From Isoetes taiwanensis (lineage: Eukaryota; Streptophyta; Lycopodiopsida; Isoetales; Isoetaceae), in assembly GCA_021234155.1 (NCBI GenBank), contig JAJEKV010000026.1, positions 18,646,167-18,710,166 on the forward strand: a DNA stretch of 64,000 bases, read 5' to 3'. The position numbers were made by a program, and so were the translations under genes. Below are positions 20,657-31,984 of this stretch, piece after piece (position 1 is the first letter of the stretch; every line of letters begins with the position of its first letter). Under the pieces are notes generated by a model. It was not told where the DNA came from. It was given only the letters and a program-made list of their open reading frames with translations, and ran no database searches.

Positions 20657-23600
20657 ATGAAAATAGTAAGTTGGAACTTAAGAGGCATTAGAGGTGCATT
20701 AAAACGTTCTAGGGTCATAACAGCATTAAGAACAATTGCTGCTGATGTAGTGATGCTTCAGGAACACCGTCTTGGTGAGTTCGAGGCAAACTCTTTTGGA
20801 AGTTGGATCTCTTGTGGATATAGCTCACTGGTTTGCAGGGCAAATGGCACTAAGGAAGGAGTTGGCCTCCTCTGGAGGGGACTTAAGATGACTGACACCT
20901 ACTGCCATCAAGAGGGCAGGTGGCAAGCTATTATTTTTGAGACTGACAACATCAAATGGGGAATCATCAATAACTATGCTTCAAACAAGCCTAAAGAGAG
21001 AGCTTTGATGTGGACACAAATTGAGAGATGGATTAGAAACCAGGCAGTAGAAAATTGGCTCCTCGGTGGAGACTTCAATATGACTGAGACCTGGGATCAG
21101 AAAGTTGGCATCCAAAGAAATTTATCAGCTGAAGAAAAAATTGCATGGGAAAATCTCATTGACACCGCAGGATTTACTCTTATTCCCCCCTCAACTTCAG
21201 AGTACTCGTGGAGTAACAAACAAGAAGGGGAGAAGCGTGTATACTGTCTCCTTGATCGATTTTACATTGTAAGTAGATCTGCGCCCTTTCTAGATAAGCA
21301 TTTTGTTGAAGGAGAACAGGGCTTCTCTCAGTCTGATCATATTCCCCAGAAACTAACCCTTGAGATGCCCTCTCACCGGCCAAAAAAGTGTGCAACCCCC
21401 TTCAAATTCAACTCTAGTTATCTAAATAAACCTGAATTCTGCCAGCCATTCAGGGCATACCTGGCCTCTACTCCAAAAATCAGGCAATACAAAAGCATGC
21501 AGGCTTGGGCTTCTAAGCTAAAGAACATGAAGGGATGGATAAAAAGGTGGGGAAGCGCAAGAGCCAAAGCTTTTCAGCAGACTAAGCTGCAACTATATGA
21601 CGAAATGAGGGACATTCATGCCAAGCTAATGCGCGATCCATCCAACATCTCTTATCAGAATTATGAGTCAGATTTAGATATCAGAATCAAAGCAATCGAA
21701 GAAGAGGAAGCAAGGGGTGCAGCAGTCAGGGCCAAAGCCAAGTGGCATGAAAATATGGACAATGAAAACTCAAAAATCTTTTTTAGATTGGCTGGAAACA
21801 GAACTCTGGAAAATGGTATCAATGAGATCAAAGATGGCAGCTCCAACCTCATCAAAGACCCCATTGACATCAAAAGGTATGTTCTGGACACTTACACCAA
21901 TTTGTTTGCGGCTGATAAGCTCCCTGCAGACTACAACAATGCTTGATCTCTGTCTAAGTGTTCTTGAACCGTCAGTTACAGCAAATGAAAACATCCAGCT
22001 CTGCAAAACAATAACAAAGGATGAAGTTCACTCCACCCTCAAGGGAATGGCACAGGGCAAATCGCCCAACCCGGATGGCTTCCCCCCCGAATTTTTCCTG
22101 GAATTCTGGGAGGATCTTGGGGATGATTTAACAGCAGTCTTACTTGGTGCTTGGACGTTTGAGAGCCTGCATCCTTCACTATCCACAGGGTTTGTTGCAT
22201 TAATCCCAAAGGTAGAAAAGCCTACTGCTATTGAAGAATGGCGCCCAATTGCTCTCACTAACACGACCTACAAGATTATGGCTAAGCTCCTTGCAAATCG
22301 ACTTAAGCCAATACTGTGCAAGCTAATAAGGGCAGAGCAAACAGCATTCCTACCGGGCAGAAACATTCTATCAAACTATTTGGCAGCCTGTTAAGGCCTG
22401 CATTGGGCTGAACAAAGCAAGCAGAAATGCATCATGCTCAAATTGGATTTTAAACGCGCATTCGATACAGTGAGATGGGACTCCATCAGGGAAGTCATGG
22501 GCAAACTAGGCTTTGGAGAGAAGTTTGTAAACATGGTCATGGGGCTCAACAAGTCTGCTTCGGCATCAGTCCTCATCAATGTCAGCCCAACCCAACTGTT
22601 TCCTCTTAGAAAGGGGGTAAGGCAGGGCTGCCCACTTGCCCCTTATATTTTCATTCTATTAGCAAATGTTCTGACTCTCTTAGTGCAGTCGAAAGCCCAA
22701 AACAGCGAGATCAATGGGATCAAACTTCCTTCTGCATCTCAGGGTCAATTAACCATACAACAGTTTGCTGACGACACATTTATATTCCTAAGGTACGATG
22801 ATTCCAGCTTCAACAACTGCTTTGAGACAATTAAAGCTTTCAGCACTTTTACTGGAGTTTGCTTGAATAGCAGTAAATGCTCAATTATATGGCCTCATAT
22901 TGAGCAGCCTCCTAAACAGATTCTGGATTATGGATTGCACATTATCAAAAAAGGCGAAGCAACAAAACTACTTGGATTGCCCTTGGCAATGGGAGCTCTC
23001 CCTCCAGGCACCTGGAACTCCTTTCTCGACAAATTGAAAAGAAGAATAAACCTATGGTCAAGCAAGGGGCTCTCAATAGCAGGTCGGATTACCATAGCCA
23101 ACTGTGTACTCAGCAGCTCATTCATATATGAGTCTTCGGTGTTGTTGGCTCCCAAATATGTATATCAACGCATGGAGCAGTTCATAAGAGGGTTCGTTTG
23201 GCAGGGCTTACCAAAAATTGCATGGTCAGAAGTATGCAAGCCTAAGACGCTTGGAGGACTAGGCAGTAAAAACTTGTTAACGCACTCCCAAGTCCTTATC
23301 TCCAAGCTCGTTTGGGGGGCTCTCAATCAAGAGGCAGATTTTGGATCTCAATTCATTAGGTACTGGCTGGGCAAAGCAAGCCCAACCTCTAAGCCATCCC
23401 TGTCACTGTCATGTAAATCTGCATGCTTTAATGACTTCAAGATAGCACCTGGGACTTCTCCAGTTATGCGAAAGATCCTTGAAGCTTGGATGGAAGTTAA
23501 AGATGTTTTCAGACCAGCACAAGCAACATGGCACTCAGGAAATCTTTCAATCTTCTGGAGCCCAATGGTCAGCACCCAAGAGGACTACCCATTAGCCCTG

Positions 23601-24285
23601 CAACACCCAAGAATTTGTAGAAAATGGGAACGAGCTGGATTATCACTCTTAAAGGACCTATGGAGCATAGAAAACAACTGCTGGTGGTCATGGACTAAAG
23701 TCAAGCTAATGATTGGAGGAACCTGCTCAGACAGAATGGTCTACAATAAAATCATGAGCCAGGTGAGTATGCTATCAGGAATTGAAGGCCAGGAGGAAAT
23801 CTGGCTGTTAAACAACAAAAACTCATACTCTGTCAGCACAGTCTACAAAGCTCTATCTAGTGATGATCTCCCGGCAGTGTCCTCCAGAATCAACCTAACT
23901 AGATCCGGCTATGTAAATCAGCTGAAGAACTGCTGGCAGTCACACTGTGCAAAGAAAATACAGATGTTCATGTGGCTTACCTGGCGTAGTGGTCTAGCCA
24001 CCAAAACCTGGCTGCTCCGAAGGAGAATTGTGGAAGAAACCAGCTGCCCCCTGAAATGTGGCAATGAGGAAGAGATCGGCCACATGTTTTTCTGCCCGAA
24101 AATCATGTCGTTTTGGGAATGGGTCGCCCCCATCCTCCAAATCGATCACAACCAGCTTCAATGGCCAGGGATTATGATGTTGGAGCAAGATAAGGTAGGC
24201 CAATCCGTCATCAGCACTGCCCTCTGGGCTGTTTGGAAGCACAGATGTGCGGTAGCCATGGGTGGCGAGGAGATCTCGGTGCTAA
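20657..24285 (+). pseudogene. LINE-2 ORF2, broken endonuclease-reverse transcriptase
   Basis: Starts MKIVSWNLRGIRGALKRSR, collinear with the intact ORF2. Endonuclease motifs (QEHR, GDFNMT, SDHIP) are present. A one-base frameshift near 21930-21945 (after FAADKLPADYNN) moves the frame. The frame is then interrupted by a TAA at about 22392-22394, just before GLHWAEQ. The RT core then continues with LDFKRAFD, RKGVRQGCPLAPYIF and FADDTFIF, and the zf-RVT region CPLKCGNEEEIGHMFFCP. Homology ends at HRCAVAMGGEE (about 24273). The two disabling changes make it inactive unless they are sequencing errors. Confidence 0.88.
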
Positions 24286-25875
24286 AAATAAAAAACGGTG
24301 TTTTGCTCCATAGATCTTCAGCTATTTGCCCATCAAGACTTGATGATGGCAGCCTATTTTGAATGAATACTGCTGCTTGTACTGCTTCTTGCCAGAGAAA
24401 GTTGGGCAAACCAGACTGTTTTAACATTGATCTTACAGAGTCAAGTATGTACCTGTTTTTCCTTTCAGCTACTCCGTTCTGCTGAGGAGTATGGCTACAT
24501 GTAATTTGCCTTTTAATTCCTCTTTCTCTGCAATGCTTCTTGAATATGTCATTAACAAACTCTCCTCCTCTATCTGTCCTAAGACATTTAATTTTTCTCC
24601 CAGTCATTCTTTCTGCTTCTGCTTCAAAAATCCTATAAGCATTATAAGCCTGATTTTTCCTTCTAAGAAAGAAACATTTAGTGTGCCTGGAGTGATCGTC
24701 TATAAAAGTGATAAAGTACCTTTTTCCTTGCAGACTTGTGACATTGATTGGTCCACAGAGGTCTGAGTGCACCAGCTCCAATAGCTCTCCAGCTCGTTCA
24801 TGTCTTTTCCTGAAAGGCAATCTTGTACTTTTGCCTGCCATGCATCCAAAACAAACAAATTCATTACTTTCAGCTGCAGATATTAGTCCCCTTTTCACCA
24901 TTTCTCTTAGATTGTCTATGTTTGCATGAGGGTGAAAGCATGCTAGGGTGTACCATCTAAAGTACTTTTTAGTGAGTGCGAAACTACCCAGAAAAGTACT
25001 CAGCACTGGGTACTGGGAACTTGCATAAATGCTGCAATAAAGAATAAGTTTGAGAGTTAATTCATTTATTTTAGTCTCTAATGGTATTGTTATCCTTTAC
25101 TACTATAGATTGACATGTTATTGACCTTCAATTCAAAAAAAAATAATTGATTTTAATGGAAAGAAAAAACTGAAAGTACCAGTTTTAAAAGTACCCAGTG
25201 TAGGTACTTTTGAGGGTTCCAAAAGTGGTACACCGTAGCATGCTTTCACCCATGACTTAATCTTTCATGCCATAGTTTTAGAGTAGGAATTTCTACTGAG
25301 TTTCTTCCAGACAAGATTTTATTGTGAAACCCAAACAGGTTACCAACTCGTTTTGCAAGGAACTTCACTTTATTATTTTCATAAACTTTACAGCAGTGCT
25401 TGTCAAATACAAGCTCAAATCCCATATCCACAAGCTGGCTGACTGAAATGAGGTTCCTTATAATATTTGGAACAGAAAGCACATCATGAAGATTAACTAT
25501 GTTGCCATCTAAGTCAAACAGTTCAAGCATTCCTGACTCATTTACTTCTTGCAATTCTCCATCTCCCATTTGAACAAAAGTAGATGATCTTATCTTCCTT
25601 TGTTTGAGAGCATCAGTAGTTCTAACTACTGATCTCTCAGCTCCACTATCTATCACAAGAAGATCACCATTTTTGTTAGAAGTTTGATCAGAAATAGGGC
25701 AAGTTATAGCTGTGCATACCTCGGCATCAGAGTCTTCTCCTTCATTGTTAATATCTTGAGTTAGATTGACACTGCTGACTCCATCAGATTTGCTCCTTAT
25801 GTTATTATTTTTCCTACCTGAACTTGTGTCTCCCTTGCCCTTATCTTTATTTTTCCTGTTTATCTTGATCTAAAT
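24286..25875 (-). pseudogene. Ty1/copia protease and integrase (partial, MITE-interrupted)
   Basis: Read on the minus strand: an aspartic protease with IDSGAE near 25655, the GAG-pre-integrase zinc region (LWHERLSH), then after a 322-bp MITE the CFGC pair and the integrase core with HSDLCGPI, RTDRGGEF and NGVAERKNR (the D,D,E triad of retroviral-type integrases). The protein stops at about DLWSKTP (24296), precisely before the segment that begins LKAFGCLAFAH at 45536 on the plus strand. Protease extends open upstream to about 25875. No RT or RNase H of this element is in the window. Confidence 0.88.
24930..25251. mobile_element. 322-bp MITE, copy 1 (4-bp target duplication)
   Basis: Terminal inverted repeats GGGTGAAAGCATGCTAGG / complement, about 26 bp with one mismatch. 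Flanked by ATGA at 24926-24929 and 25252-25255. It sits between the HH and CC halves of the copia integrase zinc region. Internal sequence repeats AGTACCCAG / GGTACTTTT near both ends. Same length as the copy at 32803-33124. Non-coding. Confidence 0.87.
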
Positions 25876-25984
25876 CCAGCCTGAGTTTCAGCTCTGACAT
25901 TATGTCCTTCGACCCACAGACTTATCTTCTTCTCTAAAAGTGATGCAAATAATTTTGAGAAGAGCTCATGCAACGGTTGGCCAG

Positions 25985-27240
25985 GCACTAGTAATCGAAC
26001 ATACCGCTCTCGGATATGGGCAAATGCGGGGCAGATCTGGAGGGCATTACATTCATCCTCAATGGCGCCCTAGTGGCAACACTGGCAAAGCCTTTGCTCT
26101 CGTGCTTCCCGAGCCCAACGTCATGTCTCAATGCGAAGGCGATGTGCACCCGTGCGAATGGAAGCTATAAGTCTGAGCCCAACGTCCTGTCTCAATGCGA
26201 AGGCGATGTGCACCTGTGCGAATGGAAGCTATAAGTCTGCACTTCTTCATGGGCAACTGGGTGTACAAGTACTGGTGTGGGCCTCTCGTGAGCCTAGGAT
26301 TGACTTGCTGCTAATAGTGTGCCAGCTTAACGTGCGTCAGAGCATCTGCATCCCAGAGCTTGCGAAGGAAAGTAGCATCTAGGTACAGCTTAAGTGCCGT
26401 GTGATCTTTCTTTGTCCTTACACGTACGCATCTGTTTGCCTGCACACCCCAGCGTGAGAACCACTGAGCTTGCTTGTCCTTCCAGCAGGCTTTCAGATGT
26501 TGGGGACCCATCGCCATGACCAAAGCAAGGTTGGGCAAACGTGTATCACCCATAGCGACCACCTTCTGGAAGTAAATGATATGGCGTTCCAATGCAACCC
26601 ATTCAAGGGGTAGAAAAACTGTCTCCTGGAGTAGGATCTGGTATGGAACTGTGGACTTTACCCCAAGGGCTCATGCCAAGAAGGCTTTCTGCACCTGCTC
26701 GAGGTCATTCCAAGTGTTGAGGAATATCACCGGACCCCACACTTCTGCCCTATACAAAAGGACCGGCTCGACTAAGGCCCGAAACAAGTGTGACTAGTGG
26801 CCCCAGGCATACAACTCTGCCTTGTGGTTGTTGTTCTGCATGGCATATAGTGCTTTCCAACTTGCCGTGACCTGCAACCTGATGGCAGCATCCCAATGTG
26901 TGGTAGTAGAGAACTCGATCCCCAAGTACTTGTAGGTCGGAGCCACCTCTACAACTTGTCCCTGGTAAGTGAATGAGGGAAGCCTTGGCTGACGGGATGA
27001 TGAAACTAGCAGCACCCTAGTTTTGGCCAAGTTAACTCGCATGCCAGTGAATCGGCAAAAAGTGTCAAGAGCATCCAGGTGACGTTGCATGTCCTCTGGA
27101 GTATAGGCCAGGAGGTTGACATCGTCAGCATATATGAGTTGCCGGATTGTGTGATGCATGAGATGGGCGCCCACACCTCCATGCTCAGAGAGATAATCTT
27201 CCAGCTGATCAATGTATAGGCCAAAGAGTGTGGTCAAGAC
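25985..27240 (-). pseudogene. Non-LTR retrotransposon RT C-terminal fragment (different family)
   Basis: On the minus strand TLFGLYIDQLEDYL precedes LIYADDVNLLAY (YADD catalytic pair) and GMRVNLAKTRVLL, the palm and following motifs of a LINE reverse transcriptase unlike the two L1 elements. A TAG at 26794-26796 interrupts the frame, after which LVEPVLLYRAEVWG and a cysteine-containing tail (RLCQCC...GAIEDE...CPAF) complete the C-terminus in shifting frames. It is truncated at 27240 just upstream of the palm motif. Boundary with the copia protease near 25.9 kb is not sharp. Confidence 0.72.
26111..26238. repeat. 64-bp tandem duplication within the LINE fragment
   Basis: GAGCCCAACGTC... occurs twice in direct succession (26111-26174 and 26175-26238) with two substitutions. 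It duplicates part of the C-terminal coding region of the LINE fragment. Confidence 0.85.
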
Positions 27241-27624
27241 AACTCCTCATAAGATGAAGGCATTGAAAACTTACAATTGTTAAAGGCTCGATATGGGAAT
27301 GAAGACTTTCTCTAAGGGAATGAAGACTTTCTCTAAGCACATGCTACATGAGACAGATATTTATCCTGAGGTTCAAGACGAACTCTTGGGAACTCTTCGG
27401 ACTTGAAAACATGGACTGACAATGCAGACATTGTCTTTTTTAAGTCGGAGAGAATGTAAGGAACCTTAGGACAAAACGAGATATACGTTCATACATCTGT
27501 TTGTACAGTATTTTTGTACGTGTCTTTTGGTTCATGTCTTTTCACATGGACAAAAGGCCACAATTTTGTACATTTTGTTAACTTGAAATAAGAGATGTAG
27601 TTTAGGTACGCATGTTGTCTTCTC
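27241..27624. other. Spacer; short direct repeat
   Basis: AT-rich sequence with a 22-bp direct repeat (GGGAATGAAGACTTTCTCTA at about 27295 and 27317). No gene recognised. Confidence 0.5.
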
Positions 27625-29751
27625 ATGGATTTGTTTCTTGCTCATTACAAGGCACCTGGAGTTCCTATTAAAGAAAAAAAGCTGGGTAAGACCAACGAGA
27701 AACTTGAAAAACTTAACCAGATTAAAATGGTCAAAGATGTTATCTACCTCCCGATCACTTCCATGAAATTGCCTCCCGAAAACGGACATGGAGAGAGATC
27801 ATTGCAAGTGAGAAGATCACTTAATAAATTTAAAAGAAACGATTAGGTGTAATCCTCAGGCCTATGTAGCACCCATTAAGGTGTTGGTTGACAGGAGCCA
27901 ATGTGTGGACCCACATGAGTATGATAGGAAGAAAACATAAACCTACACACATTATATACTAAGAGGTAACCACAGTTTCAAGGCCAGGAGACAGCTCTAT
28001 AAGGAGAAGCAAACCAGTCGATATCTAAATGTTCTATACTGTCCATGATGGCTTAGAAGATGATGAAGCCAAAATACTGGCTAATAATTATAATGCAGAC
28101 AATGAATACAAGCTCAAGATGAGGTTTGTCGATAAGATCATATTCATGCATAGAGAGTATGTGCTCTTCAAAGAGAAGTTTGGTGAAGCTCTAAGAACAT
28201 CAGCCAACTGGTTGGACTAAAAAGAACAATGCGATGTCAAGTGTTGCCTGAAATATGATGAAGCAAACAAAAGGGCAACACTTCTGGGGCATGATAATTG
28301 GTTCCAACATGCATCCAGGGAGGGCAGGGTAAGCTAGTCCATATTCTGGAATACTGTCTTTGAAAGTTTGCACACTCAACTTCTTGCTTTTGATTTAGAT
28401 TTGGGAGTTGTAGAATCAAATTTTTGACATGTTCGAACATGGTGAGCTTAAAAGTAAAGGCAAGGTCTCTGACAAAAAGAAGGGAACTGATGTTCCTAGA
28501 AAAGAAATGTCCATCACAGCGTGGAGAGAACTACAAGGGTTCCAAGATATGGGCCTTGCTTGAAAATTTGCTGCAGAAAGTCGTGGATAAAGTATTCACT
28601 TTGGAAGAAATGTCCAAAGAGCTACATAAGTAAGTTTTTTTTCCTATTCCAAAATAATACATTTTTGTATTCCGAAACACGTTTCTGTGTTCAGATCTCA
28701 TTGAGTTGCTTTTCAGTATACTTGTATTCCGGAATACTCATGCTGGTTTTTTATTTCACATGCCGCCAAAAGAATGTAATTCAGTGCCCGACATCTTTAA
28801 TGGAGCAGCTCAATATTGATAAATGGGAATGATGCAAGGAGCTTTATCCAGTAGCAATATCTGATGAAGGGATCATCTAGTGTGTTCCTAATTTTGAAGG
28901 CTCGGTATGTATAGAAATGATCATATACTTTTCCTATACCTTTGCAACCTTTTTCTTGTGCATTAAATAAAACTAATCAGGAGTAACAGTGTGCTTGCTC
29001 CATTTAATTGTGCCAGTTCATTTTTCTCTATTCTGTAATAGATGCTTCTTAGTTTTCAAGACACTTAACCCCCAATTTTCTATTCCAGAGAAAACTATCT
29101 CTATGTCTTATTTCTCTTATACTTTCCATGTCACACAGGTGCAAAACCAACGTCAACCATCATGGTGAAGGCCCTAGGCTGATGAGCAAGGTTGAGTATT
29201 TACATGTAGCCTACTGGAGTTTTGATGGCAAGAGAGCCATAGAACATTTTAACGCTGCTGCTAGCTCTGGTTTCTCGAATGTTCTTCAGTTTCCAGCAAT
29301 GTTGCAAAAACTAAGTGATCCTAGCTCATAAGGCAAAGTTAACCATTATCAAAAGCCTCAAAAGCTCATCGACCACATCCTTGATATGTTTTCATGTCAA
29401 GGAGACTAAATATTGGATGCTTTCTCAGAATCTGATACAACAATATCATGTGCACTTAAAAATGGTCGAAATTGTGTTGCAGTGGATATAGATAGGGAGG
29501 CTGTGAGCTTCACAAAGATGAGGTTGTCTGCCCTGCCTTCTCTTCCTGATGAAAATGAAGAGTTAGGAGCCGAAACCTCATCCGATTATACCAAGGTTAC
29601 TTCTTCAGAAGTACAACCTCCTCCTACGAGTTGCTTAGATGATGAAGCCACATTTGTGGAACTAAAGGTTGTGGTTGCTTCTTCCCAAGAAGAAGAAAAA
29701 CAAGTAGGAGCTATTGAGGAGCAGCCTGAGAACCAGTTCAAGAGTGTATAA
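27625..29751 (+). pseudogene. Decayed ParB-like / N6-N4 DNA methyltransferase gene
   Basis: Read in shifting plus frames. About 27710-28030: KDVIYLPITSMKLPPEN, a basic helix region, APIKVLVD, then YILRGNHSFKARRQLY. This is the order seen in ParB/Srx-type domains (VxxIPIxxL, PIxVxxD, GNHRxxA). About 28030-28220: DGLEDDEAKILANNYNAD, as in the ParB helical part, then KMRFVDKIIFMHREY. About 29310-29535: NHYQKPQKLIDHILD, ILDAFSESDTTISCALKNGRNC and VAVDIDREAVSFTKMRL, matching the K-P/S-AdoMet motif I region of N6_N4 methyltransferases (canonical DxFxGSGTT). The catalytic DPPY-type motif, which should lie upstream, was not found. Stops at about 27927, 29329 and 29407 plus frameshifts (near 28025) and possible introns make it non-functional as read. 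It ends in an acidic tail. The product would have modified DNA adenine or cytosine-N4. Family assignment by motif memory only. Confidence 0.55.
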
Positions 29752-30167
29752 GATCAACTAGGGACAAGTAGCTCCAATGTAGAAGATTATGATTTGGACC
29801 TCTACAACAAGATGGCGTATTAAACGGGAGCAAATCATCGAAATGGGAGCAAAAGGAATATTCCTCAAAGATTCCTTTTTTCCTCCAAAAAAAAGCTAAA
29901 ATTGAGGTAAAAAAAATAAATGTGTTTGACCTTCCCAAAATCACCAATTTTTTTGTGCAAAGAGAGATTTGACTATGTTAAAGTGACACTTTCCATAGCA
30001 ATTAGAACTTTCTTAAATTATGTTTTTTGAGAGAACATGTAATTTAAGAAAATATTACTTTTAACCGAAAGTTGAAGTGAAGTCTTCAACTGAAATTGTA
30101 GTATTTTCAAAATTTGAAGATAAAATCCTCATATTCACATGCAAAATTTACAATCTTTTCTTAAGAC
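29752..30167. other. AT-rich spacer between convergent genes
   Basis: Low-complexity A/T sequence with no open frame of note. It separates the plus-strand methyltransferase remnant from the minus-strand acidic-tailed protein. Confidence 0.5.
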
Positions 30168-30727
30168 TCAGTTATGTGCAAAAGTGTGAGGAGTGATGAA
30201 AGAGGGATCCATCATATCATCATGCTCGTTTACGCCTTCGTCATCACCTTCACTTCTTTCACTGTCACTTGAGGAACTGCTAGAGTTATCTTCCTCGTCA
30301 CTATCGACAAAGGGTGAAGCATTGCCACTCTCTTCATCTTCTTCCTCACAATTACAAGCTTTTTTAAGCAAGTTGATCGTCCTTTGACGTAGACGATTGT
30401 CCGATTTTAATTTGAAATTATAGCACAATATAGTCACATCACATAGGTTTAGCTCATCCCTACAACCCACTTTCTTGGTCTTTCCTCCCTTTCCTTGACT
30501 TCTCATTTCTAACTCATATCTACCTTCAAAAGCATTTTTTGAACGTGTAGCAAGCCAGTGAATCTTGAGCTTAGTCACTAAGCCTTCCTTCTTGATTGTA
30601 TCGAGTACTTTTGCTATCCAAAAAGGTCGCCCTTTTTCATCCTCCTCAGTCGAAAGAGCAATCAGCATACCTTTGGCAATTTCTGTGATATTACCTGGAG
30701 TTTCATTCTTACGTCTTGGTCCGAGCT
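30168..30727 (-). CDS. Unknown protein with PFWIAKV domain and acidic tail
   Basis: The frame is open from a stop near 30727 to the TGA/TAA side at 30168. The first ATG gives 166 residues, but homologous-looking sequence (GNITEIAKG) precedes it, so the N-terminus is probably missing or in another exon. The core (IAKGMLIALS...GRPFWIAKVLD...KLKIHWLA...FEGRYEL...DVTILCYNFKL...LRQRTINLLKKACN) has alternating hydrophobics suggesting a small beta-barrel reader-type fold such as BAH/Tudor-like. That is inference. The C-terminus is Glu/Asp/Ser-rich. I do not recognise the family. Convergent with the methyltransferase remnant. Confidence 0.5.
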
Positions 30728-30950
30728 ACATGACCCGGTCCTCGTCTTCCTGTAGTGCAGGTGCTACTGTAGCATTTCTCAGACCTGTCTGGTGTTGGGG
30801 TTGATGGAAGGCATTAGGTCAATCAGAAGGTTTTTGCAACTGTCTTAGAGTTAGGTTTTGAAGCACAATCTGTTGTTCAACAAAGAAACTTCTCCACCAT
30901 ATTTGGTCCTCTTCTAAGAAGTACTGAAAGCCCGAGGAAACTCCATTCTC
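30728..30950. other. Unassigned spacer
   Basis: Joins the unknown protein to the Ty3 fragment. Short open frames on both strands without recognisable motifs; the minus-strand frame of the Ty3 H2C2 zinc region runs into it and loses similarity near 30951. Confidence 0.35.
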
Positions 30951-31982
30951 AATTGCTTTTAAAGATTTCACTGAAATTATAGCTGTTATATCGGCTGCAA
31001 AATGACCACCAGCTGCTCCTTCATGTGCCACTTGAAGAATACCCTCAATTTCATGAGGCATAATACACCTCCGCAACACATCATCTTGCCCCCTTTTGTA
31101 AAGTTGGCCAGATATCAAACAAAACTTGGATGCTCTATGAAATCCTTACGTTGAGACAAAGAGAGTTTATCAGGACAGTAACCAGAAGCTAAATATTCAG
31201 TTAGGCCAGCATACCATGGTGGTGTTGCCACCACTCAAAAGGCTTACGTCTGGTAATTCATCATTTACACCTGTGGGAGGATCCCCTGTCATTATCGGGG
31301 ATAAATGATCAGGGATCGTATTTGATGATCCTGGTTTTAAAACAATTTTAAAATTGAATTCCTGTAAGATTAATAACCAACGTGTAATTCTTCCTGTAAC
31401 ACATGGTTTGTTAACCAAATAGAGAAGAGCTTGATGGTCTACAAAAAATGTGAAGTAATTGCCGAGCAAGTAATGCCGGAATTTTTGCACTGTGAATACC
31501 ATTCCAAGACCTTCTCTTTCAGTTGTACTGTAATTTCTCTCAGCAGAATTGAGTTGCTTAGAAGCATAATGGATTGGTTGGTCCACTTTTGAGTCAATTT
31601 GTTGTGCTAACACAACCCCAATGGCAAATTTAGATGCATCCACATGGACATGGAGCTCCTTATCCCAATGTGGAGTAATTAATATGGGTGCTGATGCCAT
31701 CAACAACTTCATTTTCTCGAATGCTTCTTGACAAGTATCTGTCCATTTGAATTTCGTTTTTGGACTAACTAGTTCATTCAAAGATGATGCTGTTTCAGCC
31801 AATCTGGGGCAGAATTTCCTATAATAATTAGCCTTTCCCATAAATCGTTTCACTTGAGTAACATTTTGGGGTGGAGGCATGTCAATTACTGCTTGTATTT
31901 TAGTTGTCTGTGAGTAGTCCTTCATTACACACAATGTGTCCAAGCAACACTCCTTGGTTAAAAAGGAAGGTACATTTCTCAC
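30951..31982 (-). pseudogene. Ty3/gypsy RT C-terminus, RNase H and H2C2 fragment
   Basis: Minus strand: the RT thumb and connection (VKRFMGKANYYRKF, as in GLANYYRRF) leads to RNase H with HVHVDASKFAIGVVL, STTEREGLGMV and VDHQALLYLV, then KPGSSNTIPDHLS. After a TAA at 31197-31199 and nearby frameshifts, the integrase H2C2 zinc region continues (GQLYKRGQ, RRCI, AHEGAAGGHFA). The N-terminal RT and the integrase core are missing. It abuts the copia gag end at 31985 without spacer, so it was probably inserted into or fused with copia sequence. Confidence 0.85.
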
Positions 31983-31984
31983 AA

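Larger units (their letters stand above)
20444..24285 (+). mobile_element. 5'-truncated L1-type LINE (LINE-2), main part
   Basis: Same family type as the intact LINE but clearly diverged. It starts in the tail of ORF1 and stops abruptly within the ORF2 C-terminus, where copia sequence of opposite orientation begins. The missing last part of ORF2, 3' UTR and poly(A) tail are at 45210-45535 on the minus strand (see findings). No target-site duplication was recognised at the 5' junction. Confidence 0.85.

Noticed and set aside
24158-25006. Single 282-residue copia integrase protein
   Set aside because: Its ends run into LINE-2 sequence (below 24286) and into the MITE (above 24930), so the continuous frame is chimeric.
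25872-25990. LINE RT motif (WVEGHNVRAETQAGFR) preceding the copia protease
   Set aside because: QAGFR resembles an N-terminal RT motif, but its order relative to the YADD fragment is wrong and it could belong to the copia gag-protease linker; not called.
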